Positions 9,852-18,035 of a stretch of DNA of 59,823 nucleotides are shown one piece after another. The notes beneath the pieces are model-generated. The model was given only the letters and a program-made list of their open reading frames with translations, was not told where the DNA came from and did not search any database. The stretch is from Prevotella sp. GTDB taxonomy: Bacteria; Bacteroidota; Bacteroidia; Bacteroidales; Bacteroidaceae. Numbering within the stretch: position 1 is the stretch's first letter; every line of letters begins with the position of its first letter. Position numbers and translations under genes: made by a program. The DNA lies in assembly GCA_017960525.1 (NCBI GenBank), contig JAGCZA010000090.1:1-59823 (forward strand). The letters are read 5' to 3'.

Positions 9852-10715
9852 TTATTCCTTTCTCGATACCTTGACGAGCATTTTCTCCAGCTGTAGCTTG
9901 GGGTCTTTGCGCAGTTTGCCCAGATACTTGTGGAAGTCCCTGAAGCTCAGTTCTGCCACGTGGCGCAGGTTGGCCTTGAGGTCTGAGTTGTCGCCTTTCA
10001 CTTTGGTGATGGGTGGGTGCATTTCGTTTGGCGAGAAGATGACGTAGAGCTGGTCGTACTCCACGCTTCGGTTTTCTGGTAGTGTGGCGACCCAGCTGCG
10101 GTCGGGGTCGTCGACGAGCAGTTTCACTTCGTTTCTCTTCACCGTGCAGTATTCCTCTCCTTCATCGGGCACGAGCAGATTGACGGTTTCCTTGTCGTCG
10201 GCCATGAATATCATCAGGTAGCCTGAGACCGGCGACTGGAATGAGATGTAGAAGTCGTCGTCGTCGTGCAGTTCCATTGCTTCGTATCGGTCTTCCTTTC
10301 CGTTGGCCAGCAGTTTCCATTTGAAGTCGACAGGGGCCTGCACCATTTCGCGTGCTTCTCCTTCTACCCAGGCCTCATAAACTGTGCGTCCGTCCACGAT
10401 GTGTGTTTCCACTCGTGGGTCTTTTGTGTCGCGCACCCAAGTTCCTCTGACGTCGCTTTCTCCGAGCATGAAGACGGAGGCGTTTGATGTTCCGTTTTCT
10501 TCGGTGATGAGCGAGATGTTGTTTTGCGAGATGTTTGCGCCGAACTGCTCTTTGATGGCTTCCAGTCGTGCTTGTTCTACCACTTTCCGTCGTGCTTCCG
10601 CCGGTGTGATATCTTCGTTGTGGTAGATGACGGCATGTCCTTCCACTTTAACTGTCTTCTGTGCTCCTGCCAAGATGCAAACCAGCAGAAACGCTGCCGT
10701 TAGGAGTTGTCTCAT
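9852..10715 (-). CDS. secreted DUF4384-type protein
   Basis: 287 aa with a signal peptide (cleavage after residue 18, LAGAQ). Residues about 20-125 contain ARRKVVEQARLEAIKEQFG, an LPP20/FlgT-like helix that recurs in envelope proteins, and RTVYEAWVEGEAR. The second half (about 150-245) has the DUF4384 pattern: FYISFQSPVSGYLMIFMADD, a VNLLVPDEGEEYCTVKRNE strand region and YDQLYVIFSPNEM. DUF4384 domains elsewhere accompany secretion or envelope-stress proteins. The start is 1 nt from the end of the preceding gene, so translation is likely coupled. Confidence 0.8.
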   Translation of the reverse strand: MRQLLTAAFLLVCILAGAQKTVKVEGHAVIYHNEDITPAEARRKVVEQARLEAIKEQFGANISQNNISLITEENGTSNASVFMLGESDVRGTWVRDTKDPRVETHIVDGRTVYEAWVEGEAREMVQAPVDFKWKLLANGKEDRYEAMELHDDDDFYISFQSPVSGYLMIFMADDKETVNLLVPDEGEEYCTVKRNEVKLLVDDPDRSWVATLPENRSVEYDQLYVIFSPNEMHPPITKVKGDNSDLKANLRHVAELSFRDFHKYLGKLRKDPKLQLEKMLVKVSRKE

Positions 10716-10716
10716 A

Positions 10717-11268
10717 TCATTGGTCTTTTAGGATTGCTTCCTTGTCGAGTGCGATGCTCACCTTCACCTCGATGTTGCCGCCTTCGGCGTCTCGGCAGAT
10801 TTCCATCAGGGTAGTGGTTTTTCCCACTCGCTGTATGGTTTTGACTCGGGTCTCGATGGTTGATGAGGAGTTGGAGGCGGTTTCTCCGCCCTGCATATTG
10901 TTGAGGTAATAGTCGGTGAGCAAGTTCACCTCTGCGTTCATTTGTGCTGCCAGTTCCTGCTTTGCCCTCTCGGTGGCCAATGTCTTTGCAATGTCGATGC
11001 TTCCGGCCTTTGCTGCTCCTGTGGCGATGAAGTATCGGGGCAGGTGGTCGCTGAGCCGCTCTTTGCGCAGGTCTGCCGAGCGTTGCAGCTGCTCGGCTAT
11101 GGGCTTTGCCAGTGGGAGTGGTTTCCATCCCTCTTTCTCCATTTTTTTTGCTTCTTTCTTGGTTTCCTTGGAGACGGGTTCGTCAGTTTGGCCGGCAAAG
11201 GCTGTGGTGGTGCATACCAGTGTCAGGATGGCTGTTGCGAGGAGGATGGCGGTCTTTGTCAGTTTCAT
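10717..11268 (-). CDS. secreted protein with an EKEGWKP motif (first copy)
   Basis: 183 aa from the ATG at 11268. The open frame extends much further upstream, but only across glsB in another frame, so this start is the real one: it is followed by a clean signal peptide (cleavage near AFA-GQ) and overlaps the glsB stop as ATGA. The mature part opens with KKEAKKMEKEGWKPLPLAKP, shared with the gene at 9224-9832, and continues with an LPP20-like helix-strand unit (AKTLATERAKQELAAQM, NIEVKVSIALDKEAIL). Precise function unknown. Coupling to glsB suggests an envelope role. Confidence 0.75.
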   Translation of the reverse strand: MKLTKTAILLATAILTLVCTTTAFAGQTDEPVSKETKKEAKKMEKEGWKPLPLAKPIAEQLQRSADLRKERLSDHLPRYFIATGAAKAGSIDIAKTLATERAKQELAAQMNAEVNLLTDYYLNNMQGGETASNSSSTIETRVKTIQRVGKTTTLMEICRDAEGGNIEVKVSIALDKEAILKDQ

Positions 11269-12269
11269 GCTGTTTCTTCTTTCTTTTCTTTGTAGATGAC
11301 TTTGTTGGCCCCGCTGGTGAGTCGTAGCGCTTCTGGATTTTCGCGTATGAAGGAGTCTATGTGGCGTACCTTTTTTTCCTCCAGCACTTCGTCCATTGCG
11401 ATGAGTATGCCGGTTTCCTCTACGTCGCCGAAGCCGTAGTTGATGGCTGTGCCGAAGAGGCGCATGGTTGGCGAGAGGCTCATATAGGCGTTCACGAGTG
11501 GCGGTATGTTGTAGCCCAGACGGCGTATTTCCCCGTTCAGTATGCGATAGTCGTCCTTGAAGTCCTTTCCGCAGAAGAGCTTTTCCAGTTCCTGCACGTC
11601 GGACTCGATTTTCAGCGGTTTCATCGGGATGACCAGTTTGTCTTTGTCGCTGAAGTGCTTTTGCAGGAAGTAGAGTATCATGTCGCGCCCTTCGCGGATG
11701 TAGCTGGGGTACATGGTCATTTTTCCGAAGAAGTACTTGACGTTTGGCATGATGACGGTGAGTGCTCCCAGTCCGTCCCAGAGGTTGTCGAGCGCGAAGA
11801 GGCTTTTTGCGCCCATTTTGGAGCTTTGGTATGGCAGGCTGACGAATGAGCGTCCCAGCTCGATGGTGTAGGGCATATAGTCGGAGAGGAACTTGTCTGA
11901 GAAGTGGAACATGTGGCTTGTGGCCAGTTTTGGCTGCCCTTTGTCGTCGAGTTCCCACTTTGTGCCTTCCAGGTATCGGTATCCTCCGATGATTTCATTC
12001 TCTTCTGGGTTCCAGACAATTAGCTGTTTGTAGCAGTTTTCGCAAGTGTCGAACTCGTCGATGTCGACTTCCTTGCCTGTGCCGCCGCCTGCCTCACGGA
12101 AGACGATTTCTCGCAGACGCCCTATTTCCTGCATCACGTTGGGCGCATTGTGCGCCGTGATGATATAAATCTTGTTGTGGCTCTTGTTGGTCATGCGGAG
12201 CTGCTTGTCGGGTGTGAGTTCCTGTTTGAGCACCTCCTTTGGGATGGGGTCGATGATGTTGTGTTCCAT
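11265..12269 (-). CDS. glsB: glycine-lipid N-acyltransferase (GlsB-like)
   Basis: 334 aa, no signal peptide. It has the acyl-homoserine-lactone-synthase/GNAT-like fold of the family that N-acylates glycine in Bacteroides: IGRLREIVFREAGGGTGKEVDIDEFD near 50-75, NEIIGGYRYLEG, and YTIELGRSFVSLPYQSS in the core. In B. thetaiotaomicron the GlsB type puts a beta-hydroxy fatty acid on glycine to form commendamide, which GlsA then O-acylates to the glycine lipid. The neighbouring acyltransferase 9 nt upstream, in glsA-glsB order, supports this. The C-terminal third (YNIPPLVNAYMSLSPTMRLFGTA) is usual for the family. Confidence 0.85.
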   Translation of the reverse strand: MEHNIIDPIPKEVLKQELTPDKQLRMTNKSHNKIYIITAHNAPNVMQEIGRLREIVFREAGGGTGKEVDIDEFDTCENCYKQLIVWNPEENEIIGGYRYLEGTKWELDDKGQPKLATSHMFHFSDKFLSDYMPYTIELGRSFVSLPYQSSKMGAKSLFALDNLWDGLGALTVIMPNVKYFFGKMTMYPSYIREGRDMILYFLQKHFSDKDKLVIPMKPLKIESDVQELEKLFCGKDFKDDYRILNGEIRRLGYNIPPLVNAYMSLSPTMRLFGTAINYGFGDVEETGILIAMDEVLEEKKVRHIDSFIRENPEALRLTSGANKVIYKEKKEETA

Positions 12270-12278
12270 TTCTAAAGT

Positions 12279-13112
12279 TTATAGTTTTAGGGCATAGACC
12301 TGTTCTTTGACGTATTCTGCCCATTGTGCGGGCGACTTGCTTTTGTCGAATGTCTGCCAGGGTATGGGTTTGCCTATCTTCACGGGGAAGGTGTTGCCGG
12401 TGTTCTTGTACATTTCGTCGACGAGGAAGAGCATGGCGATGTTCACTTTCTTCACATAGCGGTCACTGATGTTCGACAGCCGGTAGAAGAAGTTGCTGTT
12501 GTGGCCTCCGAAATGTATGGGGACTACGTCACGTTGTGTCTCAACGCTTTTTGTGATGAATGTTTTTTTCCACGGCAGGTCGCGTATTTCTCCGTTATGG
12601 CGGCGCGAGCATAGTCCGGCGGGGAACATCAGGATGTGGTAGTCGCCCTTGAATCCTGTCTCTACCATTGCAGGGAACGAGCGGCTCTGGTTGCCGGTCT
12701 TGTTGATGGGGATGCAGACTGGTGCCAAGCCTGGCAGGTTCATCAGCAGGTCGTTCACCAGATAGCGGAAGCGGTCGTCGTAATGCCGCCCGATGATGGA
12801 GCCGAGGGCCACGCCGTCGATGCCTCCCATAGGGTGGTTGCTCACAAAAGTGTAGAGCCGGCCGTCGTCTTTGGGCGGCAGATTCTCCATTCCCTCCACC
12901 TCCAGCTTGGTGTCGAGAAACTTCATGCAGGCTTCCAGCCAAGGCGTGCCTTTCAGGTCGCGGGCATCCCAAAGGAATTGGTTGCACTGGTCTTCGTGGA
13001 CGATGCGTTTCAGCCAATTGACGGCAAAGGCTGGCATCCGGCTCGCCTTTGCGCCCAGCTTGCTCCGGAGAATTTTTTCTATGTCAATGGTTTTCTCTGT
13101 GATAGCGTCCAT
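12279..13112 (-). CDS. glsA: glycine-lipid O-acyltransferase (GlsA-like)
   Basis: 277 aa from the ATG at 13112. An upstream in-frame ATG at 13202 is rejected because a -7 element lies between the two. It belongs to the PlsC-like acyltransferases. The His/Asp pair appears as NHPMGGIDG, H and D separated by five residues instead of the usual four, and a second block is FPAGLCSRR. With GlsB it would esterify the hydroxyl of N-acyl glycine to give glycine lipids of the envelope. First gene of the nine-gene minus-strand run; glsB follows after 9 nt. Confidence 0.85.
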   Translation of the reverse strand: MDAITEKTIDIEKILRSKLGAKASRMPAFAVNWLKRIVHEDQCNQFLWDARDLKGTPWLEACMKFLDTKLEVEGMENLPPKDDGRLYTFVSNHPMGGIDGVALGSIIGRHYDDRFRYLVNDLLMNLPGLAPVCIPINKTGNQSRSFPAMVETGFKGDYHILMFPAGLCSRRHNGEIRDLPWKKTFITKSVETQRDVVPIHFGGHNSNFFYRLSNISDRYVKKVNIAMLFLVDEMYKNTGNTFPVKIGKPIPWQTFDKSKSPAQWAEYVKEQVYALKL

Positions 13113-13138
13113 TTTTCCCCTGTCATACAATTGCGCTG

Positions 13139-13170
13139 CAAAATTAGGAAAAAAAGCCGATACCACCAAG
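13139..13170 (-). promoter_or_regulatory. promoter of the glsA run
   Basis: On the minus strand TAATTTTG (13146-13139) matches TAnnTTTG; a CTTG at 13170-13167 is a weak -33 element at 20-bp spacing. The start of transcription would be near 13133, about 20 nt before glsA. It fixes the glsA start. Confidence 0.6.
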
Positions 13171-13245
13171 CGATTTTCCCGTAAAATAGAAGAAAATAAC
13201 AAATTATAATGTATTCGTCAAAAAAACAGGCCGAACCTGTCTCAG

Positions 13246-13311
13246 AGTTTGGACGAACCAAACTATGACTTTGGACGAACCAAACTACCAGTTTGGACGA
13301 ACCAAACTTTT
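13246..13311 (+). repeat. 22-bp-period triplet repeat, locus 1
   Basis: Three units start at exactly 13246, 13268 and 13290. Each contains AGTTTGGACGAACCAAACT, a 7-bp inverted repeat around ACGAA, followed by a 3-nt variable spacer. The same triplet recurs at 38384 and 50314. It lies between the end of the O-methyltransferase gene and the glsA promoter. Confidence 0.9.
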
Positions 13312-13317
13312 TGGCCC

Positions 13318-13941
13318 CTACGTCCTCTTGCGGATGAGGGTGAGGCCGTCGCGGAGGGGGAGTATAACTTGCTCTACGCGGTTGTCGGCTACAAGATGGT
13401 CGTTGAATCGGCGTATGCCCTGCGTCTGCCGGTCGTGGTCGTAGGCGGGGTCGGTGACGTGGCCGTCCCATAACGTATTGTCGGCCAGGATGAATCCGCC
13501 TGGTCGGATGAGCTGGAGCACGGTCTCGTAGGTTTCGACGTAGGTGCGTTTGTCGCCGTCGATGAAAGCGAGGTCGAAGGTGATGCCGAGTTGTGGTGCG
13601 AGGGTGTTGGCGTCGCCGATGGTGAACACGATGCGGTTGGCGACTTCCGACTGTTCTATCCATTGTCGGGTGAAGTCTTCCAGCTCGTCGTCTATCTCGA
13701 AGGTGTAGACTTTTCCGCCCTCTTCCAGTCCTTCGGCCATACAGATGGCGCTGTAGCCGCTGAAGGTGCCTACTTCGAGAATGTTGCGCGGACGAATCAT
13801 CTGCACCAGCATCTTCAGCAGCCGTCCTTGCAGGTGTCCGCTGGCCATTCGGCCGTTGAGCAGATGAAGGTTGGTGGCTCGATAGAGTTGGTGGAGATAG
13901 GTCGGCTCTGGTGAGGAGTGTTGAAGGATGTATGATTCCAT
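13318..13941 (-). CDS. class I SAM-dependent O-methyltransferase
   Basis: 207 aa from the ATG at 13941. The open frame begins 7 codons earlier, but those codons are encoded by a TTGACCA-type repeat. It is an O-methyltransferase family 3 (catechol-type) protein: the SAM loop ILEVGTFSGYSAICMAEGL (about 47-66), FIDGDKRTYV with the metal-binding Asp, and FILADNTLWDGHV. Members methylate catechols or similar acceptors using Mg2+; the substrate is unknown. It follows aroQ, a frequent neighbour in Bacteroidales, with a repeat-filled gap of 45 nt. Confidence 0.88.
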   Translation of the reverse strand: MESYILQHSSPEPTYLHQLYRATNLHLLNGRMASGHLQGRLLKMLVQMIRPRNILEVGTFSGYSAICMAEGLEEGGKVYTFEIDDELEDFTRQWIEQSEVANRIVFTIGDANTLAPQLGITFDLAFIDGDKRTYVETYETVLQLIRPGGFILADNTLWDGHVTDPAYDHDRQTQGIRRFNDHLVADNRVEQVILPLRDGLTLIRKRT

Positions 13942-14000
13942 TGACCTTTGACCATTGACCATTGACCAGTTCAGACCCCCAACCCCCTAACTTAGGGGGC
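13939..14000. repeat. TTGACCA tandem repeat plus CCCCCTAACTTAGGGGG palindrome
   Basis: Copies of the 7-mer ccattga/ttgacca run from 13938 to 13966, followed by a palindrome at 13984-14000 that overlaps the aroQ stop codon. Related 7-mers occur at 14430-14457 and inside the coding sequence at 33532-33565. Confidence 0.7.
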
Positions 14001-14415
14001 TAGCAGTAAGTGCTTCTATGGCCAGCCGGTAAGAGTCGAGGCCGAAGCCGCAGATGACGCCTACGCAGGCGCAGGAAATGTAACTGTGATGACGGAACTC
14101 TTCGCGCCGGTGCACGTTGGAGATGTGCACTTCGACTACTGGCACGCGGAGGGAGCGGATGCAGTCTTGCAGGGCGATGCTGGTGTGGGTGTAGGCGCCG
14201 GCGTTGAGGACGATGCCGTCGCAACTGGTGTTTGCCTCCTGCATCTTGTCGATGAGGAATCCCTCTACGTTGCTCTGGTAGTAGTCAATCTCCACATCTG
14301 GGAAACGCTCGCGCAGACGGGGCAGGAAGGTGTCGAATGATGAACTGCCGTAGATGCCTGGCTCGCGCTGGCCAAGCATATTGAGGTTGGGGCCGTTGAT
14401 AATCAGGATTTTCAT
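13987..14415 (-). CDS. aroQ: 3-dehydroquinate dehydratase, type II
   Basis: 142 aa, normal length for the dodecameric class II enzyme of the shikimate pathway (3-dehydroquinate to 3-dehydroshikimate). Motifs in order: IINGPNLNMLGQREPGIYG with the catalytic Tyr near 22, NAGAYTHTSIALQDC (Ala where many have Pro), and EVHISNVHRREEFRHHSYIS with the catalytic His. The last codons (TASPLS) run into the CCCCCTAA palindrome, so the C-terminus looks reshaped by that repeat. The gap 14416-14621 upstream holds TTGACCA-type repeats and the promoter of the divergent DUF4254 gene. Confidence 0.96.
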   Translation of the reverse strand: MKILIINGPNLNMLGQREPGIYGSSSFDTFLPRLRERFPDVEIDYYQSNVEGFLIDKMQEANTSCDGIVLNAGAYTHTSIALQDCIRSLRVPVVEVHISNVHRREEFRHHSYISCACVGVICGFGLDSYRLAIEALTASPLS

Positions 14416-14526
14416 ATTTTACTGTTTATTGACCATTGGCTAATGGACATTGACCATTTATGGGGGCAAAAGTACGAAAATAAATTGAGTTGGCATTGCA
14501 AAAATGCTTAAAAATTTAGAAAAAGG

Positions 14527-14557
14527 TTGCGTGATTGGGAAAGTTATCGTAAATTTG
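14527..14557 (+). promoter_or_regulatory. promoter of the DUF4254/GT9 pair
   Basis: TAAATTTG at 14550-14557 with TTGC at 14527-14530 (19-bp spacing). Transcription would start near 14563, leaving a leader of about 60 nt. Confidence 0.55.
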
Positions 14558-14621
14558 CAAGCGGAGACGACGGATTGAACGGATTTAATCGAAAATCGAA
14601 AATTTGAAAATTGATAATAAA

Positions 14622-15224
14622 ATGACGTTTACAGAGCAAGCTAACAATATTTTCCGCCAGGCGATTCGTGACTATCACCTGACTGACGATGTGGACACCC
14701 CCATCAGAAATCCCTACCAGAGGGCCAGTATAGAGTACAGTCTCTACCTGAAGTGCTGGATTGACACTGTACAGTGGCACTTTGAGGACATCATCCGCGA
14801 CCCGCACATTGCGCCTGCCGACGCTCTGGCCCTGAAGCGAAGGATTGACAACTCGAACCAGGACCGCACCGACTTGGTGGAAGACATTGACTCTTATTTC
14901 CGCCAGTTGTTCAGCGAGGTGACTCCTCTGCCTGACGCAAGGCTGAACACGGAGAGTCCGGCTTGGGCTGTGGACAGGCTGTCGATTCTGGCGCTGAAGA
15001 TTTACCATATGCGTGAGCAGGTGGAGCGTGAGGATGCTTCTGAGGAGCACAAGGCCCGCTGCCAGGGGAAACTGTCTGTGCTGTTGGAGCAGCAGAAAGA
15101 CCTCTCGCTGGCCATCGACCAGTTGCTTGACGACTATCGGGAGGGCCGTAAGGTGATGAAGGTCTACAGGCAAATGAAGATGTACAACGACCCAACGACC
15201 AATCCCGTGCTTTACAAGAGTTGA
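14622..15224 (+). CDS. DUF4254 family protein
   Basis: 200 aa from the ATG at 14622; a TTG six codons earlier is encoded by an AAATCG-type repeat and is less likely. All-helical and acidic. It matches DUF4254 (NNIFRQAIRDYH, NPY..ASIEYSLYLKCWIDTVQWHFEDIIRDP, LALKRRIDNSNQDRTDLVEDID). Function unknown, but in Bacteroidetes the family is regularly next to a family 9 glycosyltransferase, as here, suggesting a role in LPS assembly. Cytoplasmic. Confidence 0.88.
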   Translation: MTFTEQANNIFRQAIRDYHLTDDVDTPIRNPYQRASIEYSLYLKCWIDTVQWHFEDIIRDPHIAPADALALKRRIDNSNQDRTDLVEDIDSYFRQLFSEVTPLPDARLNTESPAWAVDRLSILALKIYHMREQVEREDASEEHKARCQGKLSVLLEQQKDLSLAIDQLLDDYREGRKVMKVYRQMKMYNDPTTNPVLYKS

Positions 15225-15242
15225 GTGTTGAGAGTTGAGTGA
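15220..15242 (+). repeat. GTTGAGA-type tandem repeat
   Basis: gagttgagtgttgagagttg occupies almost the whole gap between the DUF4254 and GT9 genes. The same family lies in coding sequence at 18786, 28238 and 42150 (on either strand). Confidence 0.75.
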
Positions 15243-16307
15243 ATGAAAAAGCACATTCTTGTCATACGTTTCTCGGCCTTAGGCGATGTTGCAATGGCAG
15301 TGCCTGTGGTGTGGGCGTTGTCGCAGCAGTACCCTGATGTCCGTATCACGGTGTTGAGCCGGCCGTTTGCGCGTCCGCTTTTCGACGACCTCGCCCCCAA
15401 TGTCAACTTTATGGAGGCCGATGTCAAGGGCGAATACCGTGGGGTGAAGGGGCTGAATGCCCTCTACCGCCGTCTCACGGCCAAGCAGTTCACCCACGTG
15501 GCCGACCTGCATGCCGTGCTCCGCTCGGAATATCTGCGAATGAGGTTCAACCTGGGGCGGTTCAAGGTGCAGCACATCGACAAGCATCGCCGCCTGCGCC
15601 GCCAGTTGGTGGGCAAAAAAAAGAGCCGGCAGCAACTGCCGACTCCGTTTGAGAATTATATCGATGTGTTTGCCCGTCTCGGCTTCCCCATCGAAAAGAT
15701 TGACTTTCACTCCATTTTCCCTCCTGAGGGTGGAGATTTGGGACTCCTGCCCAAGGCCATCGGGCCGAAGCGCAACTGGGAGCACTGGATTGGCATTGCC
15801 CCCTTTGCCGCCCACAAGGGGAAAATCTATCCCAAGGAGAAGATGGAGACTGCTATCAGGCTTCTCTGCGAGAAGTACCCCCGTTGCCGCATTTTCCTCT
15901 TCGGTCGCGGCAAGGACGAAGATGCCACTTTCCCCCAATGGGAGCAGCAGATGCCCCAGTGCACTTACGTGGGCAAACACTTGGAGACGATGCACCAGGA
16001 ACTGATTCTGATGAGCCATTTGGACGCGATGCTTTCGATGGATTCGGCAAATATGCACTTGGCCTCGCTCTGTGGCGTCAAGGTTGTCTCCGTTTGGGGG
16101 GCCACCCATCCGATAGCCGGCTTTATGGGTTGGGGGCAGAAGCGGGAGAACGCCATCTGCCTCGACTTGGAGTGCCAACCGTGCAGCATCTTCGGCCAAA
16201 AGCCCTGCCGTTATGGAGACTATCGCTGCCTGAACGGCATTGCCCCTGAGACTATCGTGGAGCGGCTTGCCGCCATCCTACCACCTCAAGTGAATAGTGA
16301 TAATTGA
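15243..16307 (+). CDS. glycosyltransferase family 9 (heptosyltransferase-like)
   Basis: 354 aa, GT-B fold. The N-terminal MKKHILVIRFSALGDVAMAVPVV is the GT9 signature, and the C-terminal nucleotide-sugar site reads MDSANMHLASLCGVKVVSVWGATHP (near 260-285). It probably adds a heptose or related sugar to the LPS inner core on the cytoplasmic side of the inner membrane; the sugar donor is not deducible. The start ATG directly follows a GTTGAGA repeat and has no clear Shine-Dalgarno sequence. It is paired with the upstream DUF4254 gene. Confidence 0.92.
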   Translation: MKKHILVIRFSALGDVAMAVPVVWALSQQYPDVRITVLSRPFARPLFDDLAPNVNFMEADVKGEYRGVKGLNALYRRLTAKQFTHVADLHAVLRSEYLRMRFNLGRFKVQHIDKHRRLRRQLVGKKKSRQQLPTPFENYIDVFARLGFPIEKIDFHSIFPPEGGDLGLLPKAIGPKRNWEHWIGIAPFAAHKGKIYPKEKMETAIRLLCEKYPRCRIFLFGRGKDEDATFPQWEQQMPQCTYVGKHLETMHQELILMSHLDAMLSMDSANMHLASLCGVKVVSVWGATHPIAGFMGWGQKRENAICLDLECQPCSIFGQKPCRYGDYRCLNGIAPETIVERLAAILPPQVNSDN

Positions 16308-16337
16308 AATATTATTAACCCATTAACACAAAAGACT

Positions 16338-16496
16338 ATGAAAAAGTATGTATGCGACGTTTGCGGTTACGTCTACGACCCCGCAACAGGCGACCCTGAC
16401 AGCGGCATTGCCCCAGGCACAGCCTTTGAAGACATCCCTGAAGATTGGGTTTGCCCTATCTGTGGTGTTGGCAAGAGCGACTTCTCTGAAGAGTGA
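16338..16496 (+). CDS. rubredoxin
   Basis: 52 aa. The Fe(Cys)4 site is complete: C6 and C9 in CDVCG, C39 and C42 in CPICG, with the usual [20 protein letters not shown] and EDWVCP between. A small electron carrier, in anaerobes often linked to oxygen or peroxide detoxification. It ends in TGA overlapping the GTG start of the next gene (GTGA). Confidence 0.97.
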   Translation: MKKYVCDVCGYVYDPATGDPDSGIAPGTAFEDIPEDWVCPICGVGKSDFSEE

Positions 16497-17026
16497 GGAA
16501 ACTTCGCACCATAGAGATGCAGCGGCTCACGCTGGAGCAGTACCGCCAGGCAGAGAAGTTGCCGCTGGTGGTGGTGCTTGATGACGTGCGCTCTATGCAT
16601 AACGTTGGAGCGGTGTTCCGCACGGCTGATGCCTTCCGTTTGGAGGCTGTCTGTCTGTGCGGCATAACGGGCTGTCCGCCACATATCGAGATACACAAAA
16701 CCGCCCTTGGAGCCGAGGACAGCGTGGAATGGCGCTACTACGACAATGCCCTTCAGGCTGTTGAGGCGCTGAAGGGCAAGGGTGTGGAGGTTCTGGCCGT
16801 GGAGCAAGCTGAAGGTTCTACCGTGCTTTCCAAATTTCACCCCCAGAAAGGGCGGCGTTATGCTGTCGTTTTAGGCAACGAAGTAAAAGGCGTCCACCAG
16901 GAAGTGGTGGACGCCTGTAGCGGATGCCTGGAAATACCACAACACGGCACTAAGCACTCGCTCAACGTGTCGGTGACGGCGGGCATCGTCATCTATCATT
17001 TTAGTGAAGGGATGAGGGGAAAGTGA
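16493..17026 (+). CDS. SpoU (TrmH) family RNA 2'-O-methyltransferase
   Basis: 177 aa. SPOUT-type knot motifs are present: [23 protein letters not shown] (motif 1, about 25-47), [12 protein letters not shown] (motif 2), and [23 protein letters not shown] (motif 3). It lacks the N-terminal RNA-binding extension of RlmB, so the tRNA or rRNA target is uncertain. GTG start overlapping the rubredoxin stop; an ATG at 16517 is an alternative that keeps all motifs. The codons around 16985-17025 run into short GTGATGAGT repeats. Confidence 0.88.
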   Translation: MRKLRTIEMQRLTLEQYRQAEKLPLVVVLDDVRSMHNVGAVFRTADAFRLEAVCLCGITGCPPHIEIHKTALGAEDSVEWRYYDNALQAVEALKGKGVEVLAVEQAEGSTVLSKFHPQKGRRYAVVLGNEVKGVHQEVVDACSGCLEIPQHGTKHSLNVSVTAGIVIYHFSEGMRGK

Positions 17027-17039
17027 ATAGTGATGAGTG

Positions 17040-18035
17040 ATGAGTAAGATGGAGGGTATACAGAGAATAGTGAAGGGTTTGTTTCCGCTGCTGCTCGGCG
17101 GAGCTATTCTCTACTGGATGTACCGCGACTTCGACTTCCAGCGCATCAGCCATGTGCTGTTACACGAAATGGACTGGACGTGGATGCTGCTCTCCTTTCC
17201 CTTCGGCATTCTGGCGCAGGCCCTTCGCGGCTGGCGCTGGCGTCAAACGCTAGCGCCAGTGGGTGAGGTGCCAAGGAAGAGTGTAGCCGTCTGCTCCATT
17301 TTTCTCAGCTATGCCGCTTCGCTGGTGGTGCCCCGTATCGGCGAGTTTACACGATGCGGCGTGTTGCGCAGATGGGACGGAGTATCCTTTCCCAAGGCGC
17401 TTGGCACGGTGGTTACCGAGCGGGTGGTTGACACGCTGGTGATGCTGCTTGTTACTGGTCTGACTCTGCTTTTCGAGATGAGCATCTTTGGGACGTTCTT
17501 CCGAAAGACGGGAACATCGTTTAACAGCATCCTGAGTGGCTTCTCGCTTGAAGGGTGGCTGGTCACAGTTGTCTGCGGTCTGGCTGTTGTTGTGCTGTTA
17601 TATTTCCTGTTGAAGCGACTTTCCATCTACAACCGGGTGAAAGACACGCTTCGTGGGGTGTGGGAGGGTGTTGTCTCGCTTCGCCACATCGGCAATATGC
17701 CGCTGTTCCTACTGATGACTTTGGGCATTTGGGCCAGTTATTTCCTGCACTATTATCTCACTTTCTTCTGCTTTTCGTTTACTGCAGATCTGGGCATAGG
17801 TTGTGCTTTGGTAACTTTCGTGGTGGGTTCGATAGCTGTCATTGTTCCCACGCCCAACGGAGCAGGGCCTTGGCACTTTGCTGTGAAGACTATGCTTATA
17901 CTATATGGTGTGGCCGACGAGCACGCTCTCTACTTCGTGCTCATCGTCCACACCGTGCAGACCATGCTGGTGGTGGTGCTTGGAATATTGGGATGGATCT
18001 GCCTGAACTTTATGAAGAGGAAAGCGTCTACTTGA
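17040..18035 (+). CDS. lysylphosphatidylglycerol synthase TM region/UPF0104 (YbhN-like) flippase family
   Basis: 331 aa, about eight membrane helices. Recognisable blocks are QALRGWRWRQTL near 60, YAASLVVPRIGEFTRCGVLRR (the conserved P-R-GE motif near 95), GTVVTERVVDTLVMLL, and TPNGAGPWHFAVKTML near the C-terminus. The family is proposed to move lipids or lipid-linked sugars across the inner membrane; the aminoacyl-transferase domain of full-length MprF is absent. A GTG one codon earlier is an alternative start. Converges on the following minus-strand gene with an 8-nt overlap. Confidence 0.85.
   Translation: MSKMEGIQRIVKGLFPLLLGGAILYWMYRDFDFQRISHVLLHEMDWTWMLLSFPFGILAQALRGWRWRQTLAPVGEVPRKSVAVCSIFLSYAASLVVPRIGEFTRCGVLRRWDGVSFPKALGTVVTERVVDTLVMLLVTGLTLLFEMSIFGTFFRKTGTSFNSILSGFSLEGWLVTVVCGLAVVVLLYFLLKRLSIYNRVKDTLRGVWEGVVSLRHIGNMPLFLLMTLGIWASYFLHYYLTFFCFSFTADLGIGCALVTFVVGSIAVIVPTPNGAGPWHFAVKTMLILYGVADEHALYFVLIVHTVQTMLVVVLGILGWICLNFMKRKAST

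Noticed and set aside
10717-11958. 413-codon version of the secreted-protein gene
   Set aside because: The first 230 codons overlap glsB in another frame; the signal peptide and ATGA junction show that the start is at 11268.
13246-13311. CRISPR array
   Set aside because: Only three units and 3-nt spacers; no cas genes. Same at 38384 and 50314.
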